The notes: generated by a model not told the origin, from the sequence alone. A stretch of 51,016 nt of DNA from Variovorax sp. KK3 (GCF_001984055.1 NZ_LYVO01000049.1:1-51016); one strand, 5' to 3'; counted from the first letter of the stretch, positions 1-8,562 are shown. Numbers and translations are program-made.

Positions 1-230
1 GAGCCTTGGGTGATCGGCAGGATGGTGCCCGTGGCCGATGGCACGCCAGCCGCGGTCAACGGCAGGTTGCCCGCGCCGCTGCCCACGGTGACGCTGCCGC
101 CGCGCACGACGAAGTTGTTCCACGTCGGCAGCTGTGCGAGCGCCGGTACGGCCACGCCCATGCAGGCCAGGGCCAGCGCAACGGGACGGAGGGGAAAGCG
201 CGCGGACCTGGTGTTGGAGCAGTGGTTCAT
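1..230 (-). CDS. Filamentous haemagglutinin-type exoprotein (TpsA), N-terminal fragment
   Basis: Only the first 76 or so codons are present; the gene runs off the left edge. The protein starts with a basic stretch and a hydrophobic signal peptide ending in VPALAQ. It continues with WNNFVVRGGSVTVGSG, a pattern of small, polar, beta-prone residues typical of the start of the secreted partner in two-partner secretion. The start codon lies 5 bases after the stop of the TpsB-type transporter, so the two are very probably co-transcribed. By family knowledge a TpsA is exported by Sec and crosses the outer membrane through its TpsB as a long beta-helix, acting as adhesin, toxin or matrix protein. The effector part lies outside the window, so its role cannot be stated. 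The TPS call rests mainly on the neighbour. Confidence 0.72.
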   Translation of the reverse strand, partial: MNHCSNTRSARFPLRPVALALACMGVAVPALAQLPTWNNFVVRGGSVTVGSGAGNLPLTAAGVPSATGTILPITQG

Positions 231-235
231 TGAAT

Positions 236-1951
236 TCAAAAGCTCTTCTGGGCCTGCACGTAGAAACGCGGGTTGCGGCCGCCGCCATCGGTCAGCGCCG
301 GCCGGGTGTTGTCGCGCCAAGCGAGCGTGGCGTTGATGGCGAAGCTGCCGGGCCGCGACCACGAGAGGCCCACGCCGTAGCCGCGCAGGCTGATGCGGTT
401 CTCGCCGTCGAAGACGCTGGGCTCGTGCGAGAAGCGGCCGCGCGCCGCGTCGTAGAACACGAAGGGCGTGAACTCCTCGTCGAAGGACCAACGCCATTCC
501 ACGGTGCCGATCCAGCCGCGGTCGACCAGTGCCTCGCCCGAGGCATAGGCCCGCACCGCACGCGCGCCGCCGAGCGACAGCTTCTCGGAGGCGTCGAGGT
601 TCTTGCTCGACCACTGGCCGCCCACCGACAGGAACAGCGAATGCCGCGGCATGATGGTCTGAAGCCGCGAGGCCAGGAAGGTGAGCTTGGTGAAGTTGCC
701 ATCGGTCTGGTGGCCGCCGATGCTCTGGTCGAAGGCGCGGGTGTCCGGATCGCGGATGTCGAGCTTGCCGCGGTACAGGGTGCCCGAACTGGCCCAGTAG
801 CCGCCGCCCCACACCTCGTCGCGGCGCTCCCACGACCAGCCCAGGCCGAAGCCATGCACGCGCTTGTTCGAATCGAAGTCGACCGCGCGCATCTCGTCCT
901 TGAGTTTCTTGACGTCGGCCGACAGGCGCAGAAACAGGTTCTGCTGGCGCTGGCGAATCACCGGGTAGCTCAGCGACACGTCGAACACGTCGGCGCGGCC
1001 GCTGGCGTCCAGGTCGGTGAACTGGCCGCCCAACTCGTAGCGCACACGCGCGAGGCCGATGCCGGCGCGCAGCCCGCTGGTGCCGATCGGCGCTTCGTAG
1101 GCAGCGCGGCCGAACCACAGGCCGTCGTCCGACACCATGGCGCGCAGGTCCATGTTGTCGCCGATGCCGAAAGGGCTGAGCCAGCGCGCGGTGCCGCCGA
1201 TGCGGTAGCGGCCAGACTCCAGCGTGCCGTGGTTGTCGACCTCGCCGGTGAAGACCCAGCGCGGCCCGGCCGACACCTCGACCGTGAGATCGGTGGTGCC
1301 GGGCTGCGTGCCCTCCTGCAGGCCCGAAGCCACGCGCAGGCCGGGTTGGTCGGACAGCAGGAGCATCGAGCGCTCGTAGCGCGGGGCGCTGACCGCCTCG
1401 CCCAGTTGCAGCGGCGCGAGGAAGCCGCGCACGCGCGCCTCGCTGATCGGCGCATCGGGCGCGACCAGCACGTCGACCTTGCCGAGCCGGCCTTCGATGA
1501 CGCTGATCTCGACCACGCCGCCCTGCACCGTCTGCACCGGCACCACGGCTTGGGCGAGGAAGTAGCCGCGCTCGCGGTACCTGGCGGTGATGGCCTGCGC
1601 GAGTCCTTCCAGGTCGGCGAGCGTGACGTCGCGGCCGATGTACGGTCGCGTGATGGCCTGCAGCTCGTCGCTGCTCAAGGTCTGCGCACCGGTGAGCCGC
1701 AGGTCGTTCAGCCTGAAGCTGGACTGCACCGCGGGGGCCGCAGGCAGGCCCTGCGGCGGTGCCGAAGCCTGGGCCACCTGGCGGTCGCAGGTGCCGCAGG
1801 GGTCTTTGGTGGGGGCGAGGGTCACGGCCGATTCGCCAGCGGCCCGGGCCTGCTGCGCTGCGAGGGCCAGGCCCACCATCACGAACGAAGCGCAGGCCCA
1901 CGCGACGGAACGAAGCCGCGCGGGCTTCGGCACCCTGCACGTCCGCGTCAT
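236..1951 (-). CDS. Two-partner secretion outer-membrane transporter (TpsB, ShlB/FhaC/HecB family)
   Basis: This 571-residue protein should form the outer-membrane pore that exports the adjacent TpsA. It has an N-terminal signal peptide (hydrophobic stretch to about residue 38, ending ARAAG). A short linker with a CGTC pair follows, then POTRA domains from about residue 80 (FRLNDLRLTGAQTLSSDE, then GYFLAQAVVPVQTVQGG). The remainder, to a C-terminal phenylalanine, has the alternating pattern of a 16-stranded barrel. Length fits the family (550-600). The start is chosen because ATG overlaps the stop of the upstream CHAT gene as ATGA, implying coupled translation. The gene is second in a CHAT-tpsB-tpsA operon. 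The two cysteines in the pre-POTRA linker could form a disulfide; that is an inference. Confidence 0.93.
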   Translation of the reverse strand: MTRTCRVPKPARLRSVAWACASFVMVGLALAAQQARAAGESAVTLAPTKDPCGTCDRQVAQASAPPQGLPAAPAVQSSFRLNDLRLTGAQTLSSDELQAITRPYIGRDVTLADLEGLAQAITARYRERGYFLAQAVVPVQTVQGGVVEISVIEGRLGKVDVLVAPDAPISEARVRGFLAPLQLGEAVSAPRYERSMLLLSDQPGLRVASGLQEGTQPGTTDLTVEVSAGPRWVFTGEVDNHGTLESGRYRIGGTARWLSPFGIGDNMDLRAMVSDDGLWFGRAAYEAPIGTSGLRAGIGLARVRYELGGQFTDLDASGRADVFDVSLSYPVIRQRQQNLFLRLSADVKKLKDEMRAVDFDSNKRVHGFGLGWSWERRDEVWGGGYWASSGTLYRGKLDIRDPDTRAFDQSIGGHQTDGNFTKLTFLASRLQTIMPRHSLFLSVGGQWSSKNLDASEKLSLGGARAVRAYASGEALVDRGWIGTVEWRWSFDEEFTPFVFYDAARGRFSHEPSVFDGENRISLRGYGVGLSWSRPGSFAINATLAWRDNTRPALTDGGGRNPRFYVQAQKSF

Positions 1952-4092
1952 GCCGGGCTCCCCACCTTCAGGCGCCAGTTGCCGATCAGGTTGAACGGGG
2001 CCCAGAAGAAGGGGTGCGACATGCGGGGTTCTTTCAACACGGCGAGCTGCCCGGCCTGGACGGCCTGCTGGAGGTCACGGCCCTTCGCGAGTTCGGCATA
2101 GAGCGTGCCCATGAGGATGGCGGTGGCGTCGTCCGACACCGGCCACAGCGACGAGATCAGGCTGCCCGAGCCGGCCGACAGGAACGAGCGCGTGAAGCCC
2201 AGCACTTCGTCGCCTTGCGCGATGCGGCCCAGGCCCGATTCGCAGGCCGAGAGCGTGACCAGCGCCGAGCCCTGCATGGGCAGGTTGAGGATCTCGTGCG
2301 CCTCCAGGAAGCTCTGGCGACCGTCCTCGTTGGCCAGCAGGATGCGCGAATAGAGCGGATCGACCTGGTCGGCCTCGGCATGCGCGGCCACGTGCATCAG
2401 CGGCGAACGCGCAGCCACCTCGCGGAACTGCGTCTTGGTGGCCGCGGCGCCCATGTAGACGGTGTTGCGCGGGAAGAGTCGCGCGAGCTGCTTCACCTCG
2501 GATTCGGCGCCGGGCAGGTCGTACTTGTCCTCGATGCGCGGGTTGCCGAAGGCCGTGAGCGCGGCGTCGACGCGCGGCGAGCGCTGGGCCAGCTGCACCG
2601 CGATGCTCATCGAGGGCGACACGGACACCGGGTGCGTCTCGATCAGGTAGCGGCCGTCGACGCGCAGCGCCTGAAACGGCAGGTAATGCAGCGGGCCGTG
2701 CGGCACGATGACCAGCCGCTCGCCGGGCTTGAGCCCCAGCGGGCCGATCAACGCGGCGCCCAGTTTGTCGGCATTGGCGATGGCGGCGCGCCGCCCGCGC
2801 ACCACCGAATTGCGGAAGGTCTCGACCAGCTCGGTCAGGTCGTCACGCTTGATCGGGATGCTCTTGGATTCGATGCCGGCCGGGCTCACCACCCAGGCCT
2901 GCAGGCGGTCGGGCAGCGCATGGAATTGCAGCACGCGCTCGTCGGGCGCCAGCGTGCGCTGCAGCGTGGCCAGGTCGACCGTGGCGGCCGCTTCGCTGCT
3001 GACGCGGGCCCGGCCGCGCACCGCATCGAGCAGGGCGCGCGAGCGGCTGCGTTCGCTGAGTTCGAAGGCGCGCTGCGCGTCGCCAACGTCGCTGTACAGG
3101 CCGACCCCACGCTCGAACACGTCCTGCAGGTCGGAGAACAAGCCCATCTTGAATTCTTCGCTGCGGAACTTGGCGCGTACCGCATCGACGCCGCCGAGCG
3201 CGCGGCCCACGGCATCGGCCGCGGCCTGCTTCTGGCCCAGCGCGATCTCGCTGCGCGCCACGCCGTCCCAGGCCCAGAGCTGGTAGTAGCCGCTGTCGGT
3301 GCCGACCGAACGCGTGGTCAGTTGCCGATAGAGGTCGCGTGCTTCGGCCGGCTTGTTCTCGGCCAGCAGCAGCCGCGCCCGCGTGCGGTCGAGCTGCGCG
3401 GCCAGCGGTGGCTCGCGCGGCGGCGGCAGCGTGCCCAGCAGTTCGCGGGCACGGGCCGTGTCGCCGGTTTCGATCAACGCGTTGACCAGCGAGGACTGCA
3501 CCAGCGGCGCGTAGCGCGGCGAGCTGTTGGCCAGCGCGGTCTCGTAGCTCGCGACGGCGCCGGCATGGTCGCCGCGGCGCGTCTGCACGTCGCCGATCAC
3601 CTTGTTGACCGGGCCGACCACCAGCTTGGGATCGCGCGTCTGCGACTCGTACTTGAGCGCCTCGCGTGCGAATTCCTGTGCCTTCTCGAGCTGTCCCGAA
3701 TAGCTGTAGACGATCGCGAGGTCGCGGTTCGCCATGGCGAGCAGGTTGGGGTCTCGCGTGGTGTTGGCGAGGTGCAACGCTTTGCTGGCCGCGCGCACGC
3801 TCTGGCGGAACTCGCCCTTGTCGGCCAGCGCCACCGCCTGGCTGCAGTACTGGTAGCCGCTGAGTTTCTGGGTGTCCTGCCCGTACAGCACCGCCCCGTC
3901 GTTGGTCAACGCGAGCAGCGTGTCGGTGTCGGCCAGCCGCGCCTGCTCCTGGCGATTGGCGGCGGCCTCGGCATCGGGTGCCTGCGCCTGCGCACGCGCC
4001 CCGAGGCTGCCGACCAACGCCACGAGCCCAAGAGCGCCTGCGATCCATCTGCGCGCAGCATGCGCTCTTGCGAACCCCGAAAAAGCTTGCAT
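1948..4092 (-). CDS. CHAT domain protein with TPR repeats and signal peptide
   Basis: This 714-residue protein begins with a signal peptide (hydrophobic core LGLVALVGSL, probable cleavage after ARAQAQA), so it is predicted to be exported. Residues about 50-330 are helical TPR-like repeats. The C-terminal part from about residue 400 is a CHAT domain, a caspase-like peptidase fold. The predicted dyad is intact by my count: His571 in HVAAHAEA and Cys617 in LSACESGLG, followed by the family-typical SLWPVSDDAT and HPFFWAPFNLIG. Its stop overlaps the tpsB start by four bases, and tpsB is followed by tpsA, so it is the first gene of a secretion operon. CHAT proteins next to TPS genes occur in other Gram-negatives, but I know of no settled role. 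Processing of the exoprotein is a reasonable guess. The start is at 4092 with a G-rich stretch just upstream. Confidence 0.9.
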   Translation of the reverse strand: MQAFSGFARAHAARRWIAGALGLVALVGSLGARAQAQAPDAEAAANRQEQARLADTDTLLALTNDGAVLYGQDTQKLSGYQYCSQAVALADKGEFRQSVRAASKALHLANTTRDPNLLAMANRDLAIVYSYSGQLEKAQEFAREALKYESQTRDPKLVVGPVNKVIGDVQTRRGDHAGAVASYETALANSSPRYAPLVQSSLVNALIETGDTARARELLGTLPPPREPPLAAQLDRTRARLLLAENKPAEARDLYRQLTTRSVGTDSGYYQLWAWDGVARSEIALGQKQAAADAVGRALGGVDAVRAKFRSEEFKMGLFSDLQDVFERGVGLYSDVGDAQRAFELSERSRSRALLDAVRGRARVSSEAAATVDLATLQRTLAPDERVLQFHALPDRLQAWVVSPAGIESKSIPIKRDDLTELVETFRNSVVRGRRAAIANADKLGAALIGPLGLKPGERLVIVPHGPLHYLPFQALRVDGRYLIETHPVSVSPSMSIAVQLAQRSPRVDAALTAFGNPRIEDKYDLPGAESEVKQLARLFPRNTVYMGAAATKTQFREVAARSPLMHVAAHAEADQVDPLYSRILLANEDGRQSFLEAHEILNLPMQGSALVTLSACESGLGRIAQGDEVLGFTRSFLSAGSGSLISSLWPVSDDATAILMGTLYAELAKGRDLQQAVQAGQLAVLKEPRMSHPFFWAPFNLIGNWRLKVGSPA

Positions 4093-4371
4093 TCAACCCC
4101 CGAGCGCGGCCTGCCGCAGCCCGCTTGCGCGCGCCGCCGACGCACGGAGTGCGCGTCTCTCAGTCCCCGTTGGTGGGCGAGTCTAGGAGGGGGGTCGGTC
4201 CACCGGCTATTCGCAATACGGTCTAGCGCAAAGGGCGTAGGCCGATCCGGGCGGCAGCCCTACAGGGCCCGTCGGGCAAGGCTGACGCGGTGGCGAACGC
4301 AAGCACCAAAGATCGAACCATCAGCCAACGAGCCCCGCATCGGGGCCAGCTTTTATCCAAGGAGTACTTTC

Positions 4372-4848
4372 ATGGCAGTGACCACCACCGGCGTTCAAAA
4401 CGCAGACGAAGTCGTCGACGTTCTCAACGACCTGATCGAAAACTCGCGCGACGGCGAGTACGGCTTCCGCACCTGTGCGGAGGAAGTCGAATCGCCCGAA
4501 TTCAAGCGCCTCTTCAACGACCGCGCGGCCGGTTGTGCGCAGGCCGCGAGCGAGCTGAGCCAGCTCATCACCGCGTACGGCGGCAAGCCGGCCGAAGGTG
4601 GCACCGCGACCGGCGCGATGCATCGCGGCTGGGTGCACGTGAAGGGCATGGTCGGCGCCAACAGCGACTTGTCGATGCTCGAGGAATGCGAGCGCGGTGA
4701 AGACGCCGCGATCGCGCGTTATCGCAAGGCGCTGAAGCAGGAACTGCCTGCGGACGTGCGCAGCGTGGTCGAGCGCCAGGCGGAAGGCGCGCAGCGCAAC
4801 CATGACCAGATCAGGGACCTGCGCAACCAGGCGCGCGAACGCAGCTGA
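4372..4848 (+). CDS. PA2169/DUF2383-type four-helix-bundle protein
   Basis: This encodes 158 residues, largely helical and charged, matching the ferritin-like four-helix layout of the PA2169/DUF2383 family. It opens with DEVVDVLNDLIENSRDGEYG and contains GMVGANSDLSMLEECERGED and RNHDQIRDLRNQA, with regularly spaced acidic residues and histidines. Family members are often found near stress-response genes, and the biochemical function is not established. The start at 4372 is supported by AAGGAG at 4359-4364, seven bases upstream. A longer reading in this frame runs through the divergent CHAT gene and is not real. The gene is monocistronic, with a strong terminator 30 bases after the stop. A small hairpin lies just upstream of its ribosome binding site. 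Confidence 0.85.
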   Translation: MAVTTTGVQNADEVVDVLNDLIENSRDGEYGFRTCAEEVESPEFKRLFNDRAAGCAQAASELSQLITAYGGKPAEGGTATGAMHRGWVHVKGMVGANSDLSMLEECERGEDAAIARYRKALKQELPADVRSVVERQAEGAQRNHDQIRDLRNQARERS

Positions 4849-4877
4849 TTCGCTGCACTCATCGCTCGTCCCATGCG

Positions 4878-4914
4878 CGCGGCCTCCTCCATTGTGAGGA
4901 GGCCGCGTCGTTTT
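4878..4914 (+). terminator. Rho-independent terminator after the DUF2383-like gene
   Basis: A perfect 12-bp stem pairs 4878-4889 (CGCGGCCTCCTC) with 4896-4907 across a 6-base loop. TCGTTTT follows at 4908-4914. It starts 30 bases after the stop codon, as expected for an intrinsic terminator on the plus strand. Confidence 0.85.
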
Positions 4915-4916
4915 CA

Positions 4917-4930
4917 GGTCGAATTCGACC
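4917..4930. promoter_or_regulatory. Perfect 14-bp palindrome GGTCGAATTCGACC
   Basis: GGTCGAATTCGACC is its own reverse complement. It lies just after the terminator and 67 bases upstream of the likely start of the next gene. A partial second copy, GAATTCGACCC, sits at 4965-4975, so the element may be an operator for the small gene at 4997. No regulator can be assigned. Confidence 0.3.
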
Positions 4931-4996
4931 AATGGCCACTTTCACGCCACGTTCTCGCTCGCCAGAATTCGACCCATGAGTCCATGGGAGCACACG

Positions 4997-5284
4997 ATGC
5001 AGGCAGCAGTCGAGATCACGCGGCGTGGCGACAGGCATTTCGATGCCTGCGTGGAAGGCAGCGACGGCACGCGCCGCCACGCGCGCGAAGGGCTGCCCTC
5101 GGTGGCCCGGTGCTTGCAGCACGCGGCAGCGGCCCTCGGCCGCGAATTCAGCTACGCCACCGTGAGCTTCGACAACGTGATGATCGGCAACTACCCGGTG
5201 GCGGTGATGGAGCACCGCGCGGTGGAGGTAGCCGACGAGTTGCTGATGAAGCTGTCGAATCGGGCTCCGCGCCGCATCGCTTGA
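4997..5284 (+). CDS. Hypothetical protein (95 aa)
   Basis: This is a short soluble protein of 95 residues that I do not recognise. It starts MQAAVEITRRGDRHFDACVE and has no signal peptide or membrane segment. The start at 4997 is preferred over an in-frame ATG at 4976 because GGGAG lies at 4986-4990, six bases upstream. Codon use resembles the neighbours, and the gene follows a terminator and a palindrome, so it probably has its own promoter. It converges on the OmpA-type gene 36 bases downstream. The beta-rich first half with an alpha-helical end (VEVADELLMKLSN) suggests a small alpha/beta domain, which is inference only. Confidence 0.6.
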   Translation: MQAAVEITRRGDRHFDACVEGSDGTRRHAREGLPSVARCLQHAAAALGREFSYATVSFDNVMIGNYPVAVMEHRAVEVADELLMKLSNRAPRRIA

Positions 5285-5320
5285 ACGCGTCAAGCGGACG
5301 CAAGCAGCCGGCCCGCCCTA

Positions 5321-6568
5321 TCAACCCGTTCGGGCGCAATCCACGATCCTGAATTCGACTCGCCGGTCGAGCGCGTCGACCGCGTCGTCGGTGCCGCTGC
5401 CGATGATGTTCTCGCGGAAGCCCCGGCCGCTGACGCTGGTGCGTTCGCCGAGCGCCGTCGATTCGCCGAGCAGCCTTTGCCGGATGAAGCGCGCGCGCTG
5501 CATCGACAGCGTGTCGTTGTAGGCCGCCGAGCCGGTGCGGCTGGTGTGGCCGACGACTTCCATGCAGACACGGGCATCGGCGCTGGCCCTCGCGATCTCG
5601 CGCAGCCACATCGGGTACGGCCCGCTGACCTTGGCGTCGGACCAGAACGCCGTGCCGCCCGGATTGAACAGGAACTTCACGCCCAGCTGCTGGTTGGAGA
5701 TGCCGTAGGCGACGATCTTGCCGAAGGCCTGCTCGGCATCGGCCGTGCGGCCGAGCTTGGCCGAACTCAGGTAGATGCCGTTGAGCACGCGCAACTGCGC
5801 ATCGCCGCCCGCCGCGACGCCGGCGGCGCTGTATTGCGCCAGCGCATCCTGGTAGCGCTCGGCGTTGTAGTGCGCGGTGGCGTCCTTGATCACCGGCGCG
5901 GCCGCGATGCGCTCCAGGTAGTAGGGGTCGGCGCGCTGGCCCGCCGGGGTTGCAGTGGTGCGGATGTAGCTCTCGATGACCAGGTCCTTGGTGGGCACGG
6001 GCATGTCCTGGTAGTAGCGCAGCGGCGTGTGGTCCAGGCCTTCGTCGCGCGCCACCGCGGACGACTGGGCGACCACCATGCCGGTGGCCAGCTCGGTCAG
6101 CGCCAGGTCGATGCGCATCGGGCTGCGCGCCTCGGTCACCGTGAGCCGCGTCATGGTGCCGGTGAGCAGGTAGCGCGCGCGGGCCAGGTTGGCGCTTTCG
6201 AAGGGCAGCACCTCGATCGACTCGACCTTCGCGGCCATGCGCTGGCTGACGCGGTCCTGCAGCAGTTGCGTCGCCGCGGTCTGCTGTGCGCTGCCGGCGT
6301 CGATCATCGGATCGAGCACCACGCTGCGCTTCGCGCTCGTGCGGGCCAGCAGCGACGGCTTGGGCGCCGACTGCAGCACGAGGCTGTCGGTGGCCTGCGC
6401 GACGGCCTGCTCGAAAGGCAACTCTGCCTTCGACGAAGTCGGCGGCGCGACCGGCGTGGCGCAGCCGGCCAGCACGGCCAGCGCGGCACTGGCGGCCGCG
6501 GCGACCACCCGTGCGCCCATGGCGCGCAGCGGCCCGCCGTGCCGCATCGTGTTCGCGGTGTGGTTCAT
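5321..6568 (-). CDS. OmpA-family lipoprotein with FlgO/CsgG-like middle region
   Basis: This is a predicted outer-membrane lipoprotein of 415 residues. A hydrophobic signal ends in the lipobox LAGC. The middle part (SVVLDPMIDAGSAQQT, VEVLPF-like IEVLPFESANLARARYLLTG) resembles the FlgO/CsgG/lipoprotein-assembly type of fold. The C-terminal 130 residues are an OmpA-like peptidoglycan-binding domain (VCMEVVGHTSRTGSAAYND, LSMQRARFIRQRL, DRRVEFRI). The start at 6568 is chosen because GGGAG lies six bases upstream; the alternative ATG at 6580 overlaps the kinase stop as TGATG. It is therefore the second gene of a kinase-lipoprotein operon. Anchoring an envelope assembly to peptidoglycan is the likely role, and the kinase may sense or modify its partner (inference). 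Confidence 0.85.
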   Translation of the reverse strand: MNHTANTMRHGGPLRAMGARVVAAAASAALAVLAGCATPVAPPTSSKAELPFEQAVAQATDSLVLQSAPKPSLLARTSAKRSVVLDPMIDAGSAQQTAATQLLQDRVSQRMAAKVESIEVLPFESANLARARYLLTGTMTRLTVTEARSPMRIDLALTELATGMVVAQSSAVARDEGLDHTPLRYYQDMPVPTKDLVIESYIRTTATPAGQRADPYYLERIAAAPVIKDATAHYNAERYQDALAQYSAAGVAAGGDAQLRVLNGIYLSSAKLGRTADAEQAFGKIVAYGISNQQLGVKFLFNPGGTAFWSDAKVSGPYPMWLREIARASADARVCMEVVGHTSRTGSAAYNDTLSMQRARFIRQRLLGESTALGERTSVSGRGFRENIIGSGTDDAVDALDRRVEFRIVDCARTG

Positions 6569-6579
6569 CGTCGCTCCCA

Positions 6580-8457
6580 TCATTCGCACCCCTTTCGCAG
6601 CAGGGCCACCTCGCCCGGACCGAGCGTGCCGAGCGAGGCGCGTTGGAGAAGATCGCTGCAGCGGCCCGCGGGCGGGGCTGCTTCGGCATGTGCCAGGGCG
6701 GCTTGGCGCGGTTCCGCGCGCGGCGCAGCGGCTTCGGCGACCGGCGCGCGCGGTTCACGGCGGGCCAGGCGCACCGGCTCGGTCGGCGTGCGCGCGGCGG
6801 GCTTGGCCACTGGCGCGGCGGGTGCCGGAGGCGCGGGGCTCCACGAGGCATCGGGCCGTGCCATCGACTGAAGGGGCAACACCTCGTCCGCCGCCATCGG
6901 CGCCGGCGCGGGCGGCGCTGCGATCACGACCGAGGGCAAAACAGGTGCGAAGGCCGGCGACGACGCAGGCGGCGTCGTGGCAATCGGTGTCGGCTGGGCC
7001 CGGGCCTCGGCCCTGGCAACCGGCGTGGGCGTCGACGACGGCGACGACTTGGCGGCAGGCACGGGTTCTGCCGGCAGTGTCCGCGGGCTCGCCGGCACCG
7101 CCAGCGGGGCCACGGTCTGCACCGGGTCGCCGATGCGGTAGTAGCCGGCCACTGCGAGTCCGGCCAGCACCAACGCGCCGGACATCGCCCACCATCCCAT
7201 GCGGCCGCGCTGCGACGGCTCTGGCGATGCCGAGGGCTCGGCGCGCAAGGCGGCCGCTGCGAAGACCTCGGCAGCGCGCGAGGACGCAGGCCTGGGCGTT
7301 GCGGAGGCTGCCGCACGTTGCGGGGCATGCAGCGCTCGCAGCATCTCCGCGGCCGAAGGCGGTGCGACGGTCTTGGCGTCGACGTCGGGCACCTTCCTGG
7401 AGGCAGGCGGCTCGGCAGGGTCGGCCTCGGCCTTGGCGTCGGACTTGGACTCTGACTGCGCATCGGGCTGCGCCACCACCCTGTCACGGCCCACCAGACC
7501 TTCCCAGAACGCGGCTGCGTTCTGAGGCCGGTCCTTCGGGTGCAGCGCCAAAGCGGCATCGATGGTCGCCAGGAAAGGTGCGCTGTAGCGTCCGCGCGCC
7601 AGCGTCGACAACGGCCGCAGCGGGTCGTCCGGCTCACGCTCCACCGACGACACGGGCGGCTGCCCTGCGATGGCCGTGTACACCACCGCGGCCAGCGCAT
7701 AGAGATCGGTCCAGGGCCCCTGCCGCATGGTGGCCAGCTCGGCGTACTGCTCCAGCGGCGTGAAGCCGGGCTTGAACACCAGGGTCGGCGATTGCCCGGC
7801 GCCGTCGATCACGCGCCGCGCCGCGCCGAAATCGAGCAGCACAGGGCCCTCTTCGGTCAGCAGGATGTTGTCGGGCGCGATGTCGCGGTGCAGGCAGTGC
7901 ACGTCGTGCAGCGTGGCCAGCGCGTCGAGCAGCGGCCTCAGCCAGCCGCGCAGCTCGTCCTCGCTGGGCGGGCGGCCCAGGTCGGCGAGCGCGCGCGCCA
8001 GGGTCGGGCCCTGGTAGTAAGGCATGGCCATGTAGGCGGTGCCGTTGCCCTCCCAGTAGTGCAGCACCCGCACCAGCGCACGGTGGTCGAAGCGCTGCAG
8101 GATGCGGGCCTCGTTGAGGAAGCTGCGCAGGCCGATGCGGAAGTTGTCGTCGTGCCGCGGCGAGCGGACGATCACCGCGGCCGACGCTTGGTCGCGCGCG
8201 GCCAGCACGGCCGGCATGTACTCCTTGATCGCGACGTGCTGTTCCTTGGCCGGATCCCACGCCAGGTAGACGATGCCGAAGCCGCCCTCGCCGATGGGGC
8301 CGGCGATTTCATAGTCCTGCAGCCGCGCGCCTTCGGGCAGCACCCGGGCCGACTCGCGCTCGAAATCGCTCCAGTCGTGGGGCGGCATCGCCCAGTCGCC
8401 GCACTGGGTCGGCGGCCCGGGCAGGGTCGGGAGGTCGTAAGCGGCGTGGGTGTCCAT
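6580..8457 (-). CDS. Membrane-anchored Ser/Thr protein kinase (Hanks type)
   Basis: The protein has 625 residues. An N-terminal kinase domain spans about residues 48-325, with the glycine loop GEGGFG (56-61), ATP-binding Lys78 in VAIKEYMP, catalytic HRDIAPDN (190-197) and DFGAAR (209-214). All key residues are present, so it should be active. A Pro/Ala-rich linker follows, with one transmembrane helix at about 421-440 (GWWAMSGALVLAGLAVAGYY) and a long Pro/Ala-rich C-terminal part likely to be periplasmic. The last 40 residues carry two cysteines (GRCSDLLQ and KGCE). Its stop overlaps a possible start of the OmpA-type lipoprotein gene, implying co-expression. The substrate is unknown. It diverges from the LacI-type gene. 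Confidence 0.92.
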   Translation of the reverse strand: MDTHAAYDLPTLPGPPTQCGDWAMPPHDWSDFERESARVLPEGARLQDYEIAGPIGEGGFGIVYLAWDPAKEQHVAIKEYMPAVLAARDQASAAVIVRSPRHDDNFRIGLRSFLNEARILQRFDHRALVRVLHYWEGNGTAYMAMPYYQGPTLARALADLGRPPSEDELRGWLRPLLDALATLHDVHCLHRDIAPDNILLTEEGPVLLDFGAARRVIDGAGQSPTLVFKPGFTPLEQYAELATMRQGPWTDLYALAAVVYTAIAGQPPVSSVEREPDDPLRPLSTLARGRYSAPFLATIDAALALHPKDRPQNAAAFWEGLVGRDRVVAQPDAQSESKSDAKAEADPAEPPASRKVPDVDAKTVAPPSAAEMLRALHAPQRAAASATPRPASSRAAEVFAAAALRAEPSASPEPSQRGRMGWWAMSGALVLAGLAVAGYYRIGDPVQTVAPLAVPASPRTLPAEPVPAAKSSPSSTPTPVARAEARAQPTPIATTPPASSPAFAPVLPSVVIAAPPAPAPMAADEVLPLQSMARPDASWSPAPPAPAAPVAKPAARTPTEPVRLARREPRAPVAEAAAPRAEPRQAALAHAEAAPPAGRCSDLLQRASLGTLGPGEVALLRKGCE

Positions 8458-8562
8458 GGCTTTTCCCTGGCTGTGCCGGCCACTCTACTGCGCACCGTAT
8501 ACGAAAGCATTCACCGGAAGCACTAGCCTAAAGGTGGCGGACAGCAGGCGACGGCATGCCCG

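Noticed and set aside
134..2101. A 655-codon open frame on the plus strand opposite the TpsB gene
   Set aside because: It is rich in Arg, Ala, Gly and Pro without any domain pattern, as expected for the antisense of a GC-rich gene. The minus-strand protein has clear POTRA and barrel features.
1759..4371. Long plus-strand extension of the DUF2383-like frame across the CHAT gene
   Set aside because: The upstream part is antisense to the CHAT protein and low in complexity. The true start at 4372 has an AAGGAG ribosome site.
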